Made by a program: the position numbers and the translations under genes
The notes under the pieces: model-generated
The model's input: the letters and a program-made list of their open reading frames with translations, nothing else
What the model was told of the DNA's origin: nothing
The model's database searches: none
In this document: one piece after another, positions 42,226 through 42,627 of the stretch
Layout of the letters: every line of letters starts with the position of its first letter
Position numbering within the stretch: position 1 is the stretch's first letter
NCBI GenBank assembly: GCA_937995835.1
Contig: CALKIV010000038.1
Coordinates: 1-42,627 of the forward strand
Origin: an uncultured Dysgonomonas sp.
GTDB taxonomy: Bacteria > Bacteroidota > Bacteroidia > Bacteroidales > Dysgonomonadaceae
DNA length: 42,627 nt
Direction of reading: 5' to 3'

Positions 42226-42624
42226 GGGGCTGTTTGGTTTTGACAGCGAGATGAAGTGGTTTGTAAGCATGCAGTGCGTAGTCGGCTAGCACTATAATCT
42301 CAGACGTCAAACTTTTTAACTGGCAACAACAATTACGCTCTTGCTGCTTAATCGAAGTATAGTAGATTTCAAGCTTAATCCTTGTACTAGGTACGAGGAC
42401 AAGACATCACCCAACTGCCGTGGCTTCGAGGCGTGTTGATTTGTGTGGTGCAGGAAAATCGGAGATAGGATAGGGATGGTCTCGAGCCTTATCCAAAATT
42501 AAGAGACTAAGGTTTGGGTTGGTGGCTTCGGTCTTGCCCACTCCCTACAATGAAGGCGAAGATAAGCATGTAGAAAGCAAATTAATTCCTTGTTTGGACG
42601 AGGGTTCGACTCCCTCCAGCTCCA
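42226..42624 (+). ncRNA. ssrA: Transfer-messenger RNA (tmRNA)
   Basis: The 5' end GGGGCTG (42226-42232) pairs with CAGCTCC (42617-42623) as the acceptor stem, with A42624 as discriminator. The T-arm is GAGGG-TTCGACT-CCCTC at 42600-42616. The tag frame at 42322-42351 reads GNNNYALAA followed by TAA. tmRNA with SmpB rescues stalled ribosomes and adds this degradation tag. The bases after the discriminator are CTT, so CCA is not encoded and must be added after transcription. The gene is complete at the window edge, about 399 nt. Confidence 0.97.
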
Positions 42625-42627
42625 CTT

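Noticed and set aside
41965..42270. 101-residue minus-strand frame across the tmRNA start
   Set aside because: It crosses the tmRNA gene and its promoter region, has a low-complexity hydrophobic and basic composition and no family resemblance.
1..42627. CRISPR arrays, insertion sequences, prophage or integrase genes, tRNA and rRNA
   Set aside because: No repeat-spacer pattern, transposase or integrase motif, or tRNA-like fold other than the tmRNA was found on reading the window.

Overview
The window looks like chromosomal DNA of a low-GC member of the Bacteroidota, most likely order Bacteroidales. The evidence is the repeated -7 promoter element TAnnTTTG, in several places with a TTTG 19-20 bases upstream; a PorT-type outer-membrane protein; lipoproteins with BACON-like domains; the long (about 308 residue) NusB of this phylum; a cydAB operon led by a DUF4492 gene; and a tmRNA whose tag ends in NYALAA. 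The genus (for example a Dysgonomonas-like organism) cannot be fixed from the sequence alone. No insertion sequence, prophage, CRISPR array, tRNA or rRNA was seen.

Layout. 1-5200: an Amidase_3 cell-wall amidase, a DUF4377-like lipoprotein, a chloramphenicol-acetyltransferase-like enzyme, a 55-residue 2[4Fe-4S] ferredoxin with a consensus promoter, PorT, and an overlapping GNAT/YgbA pair. 4718-9530: a minus-strand run with a small membrane protein, chorismate synthase (aroC), a pentapeptide-repeat protein, a YrdC/Sua5 protein, a GNAT, a HAD hydrolase, a membrane protein and recR. 9600-12400: a lipoprotein, a three-gene ECF-sigma cassette and a membrane-anchored SNase-type nuclease.

12514-19033: rarA faces a dense minus-strand operon yajC-ybbR-coaE-carbonic anhydrase-znuA-znuC, with nusB upstream. 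The zinc importer has a binding protein and an ATPase but no permease here. 19189-28634: a plus-strand housekeeping block: cmk, ispH, pfkA, dCMP deaminase, a C-terminal processing protease, 5-formyl-THF cyclo-ligase, an NlpC/P60-like protein that has lost its catalytic residues, a GNAT-like protein and topoisomerase IV subunit B.

28700-34842: an oxygen-related block: a LuxR-type regulator with a degenerate RIC/hemerythrin-like N-terminus, a superoxide dismutase with an apparent signal peptide, and the cytochrome bd oxidase operon, followed by two small DUF genes. 34999-42627: accessory genes: acetyltransferases, a GrpB-family protein, a lipoprotein joining a BACON domain to what resembles a cholesterol-dependent-cytolysin-like domain without domain 4, a DHFR-like reductase, a MocR regulator divergent from a Nim-like flavoprotein, another lipoprotein, and a complete tmRNA gene at the right edge.

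The window is mostly ordinary chromosome. The most distinctive items are the BACON-cytolysin-like lipoprotein, the catalytically dead NlpC/P60 protein, the exported superoxide dismutase, the degenerate hemerythrin-like LuxR regulator and the permease-less zinc importer coupled to carbonic anhydrase. I found no convincing multi-gene defence or mobile system.
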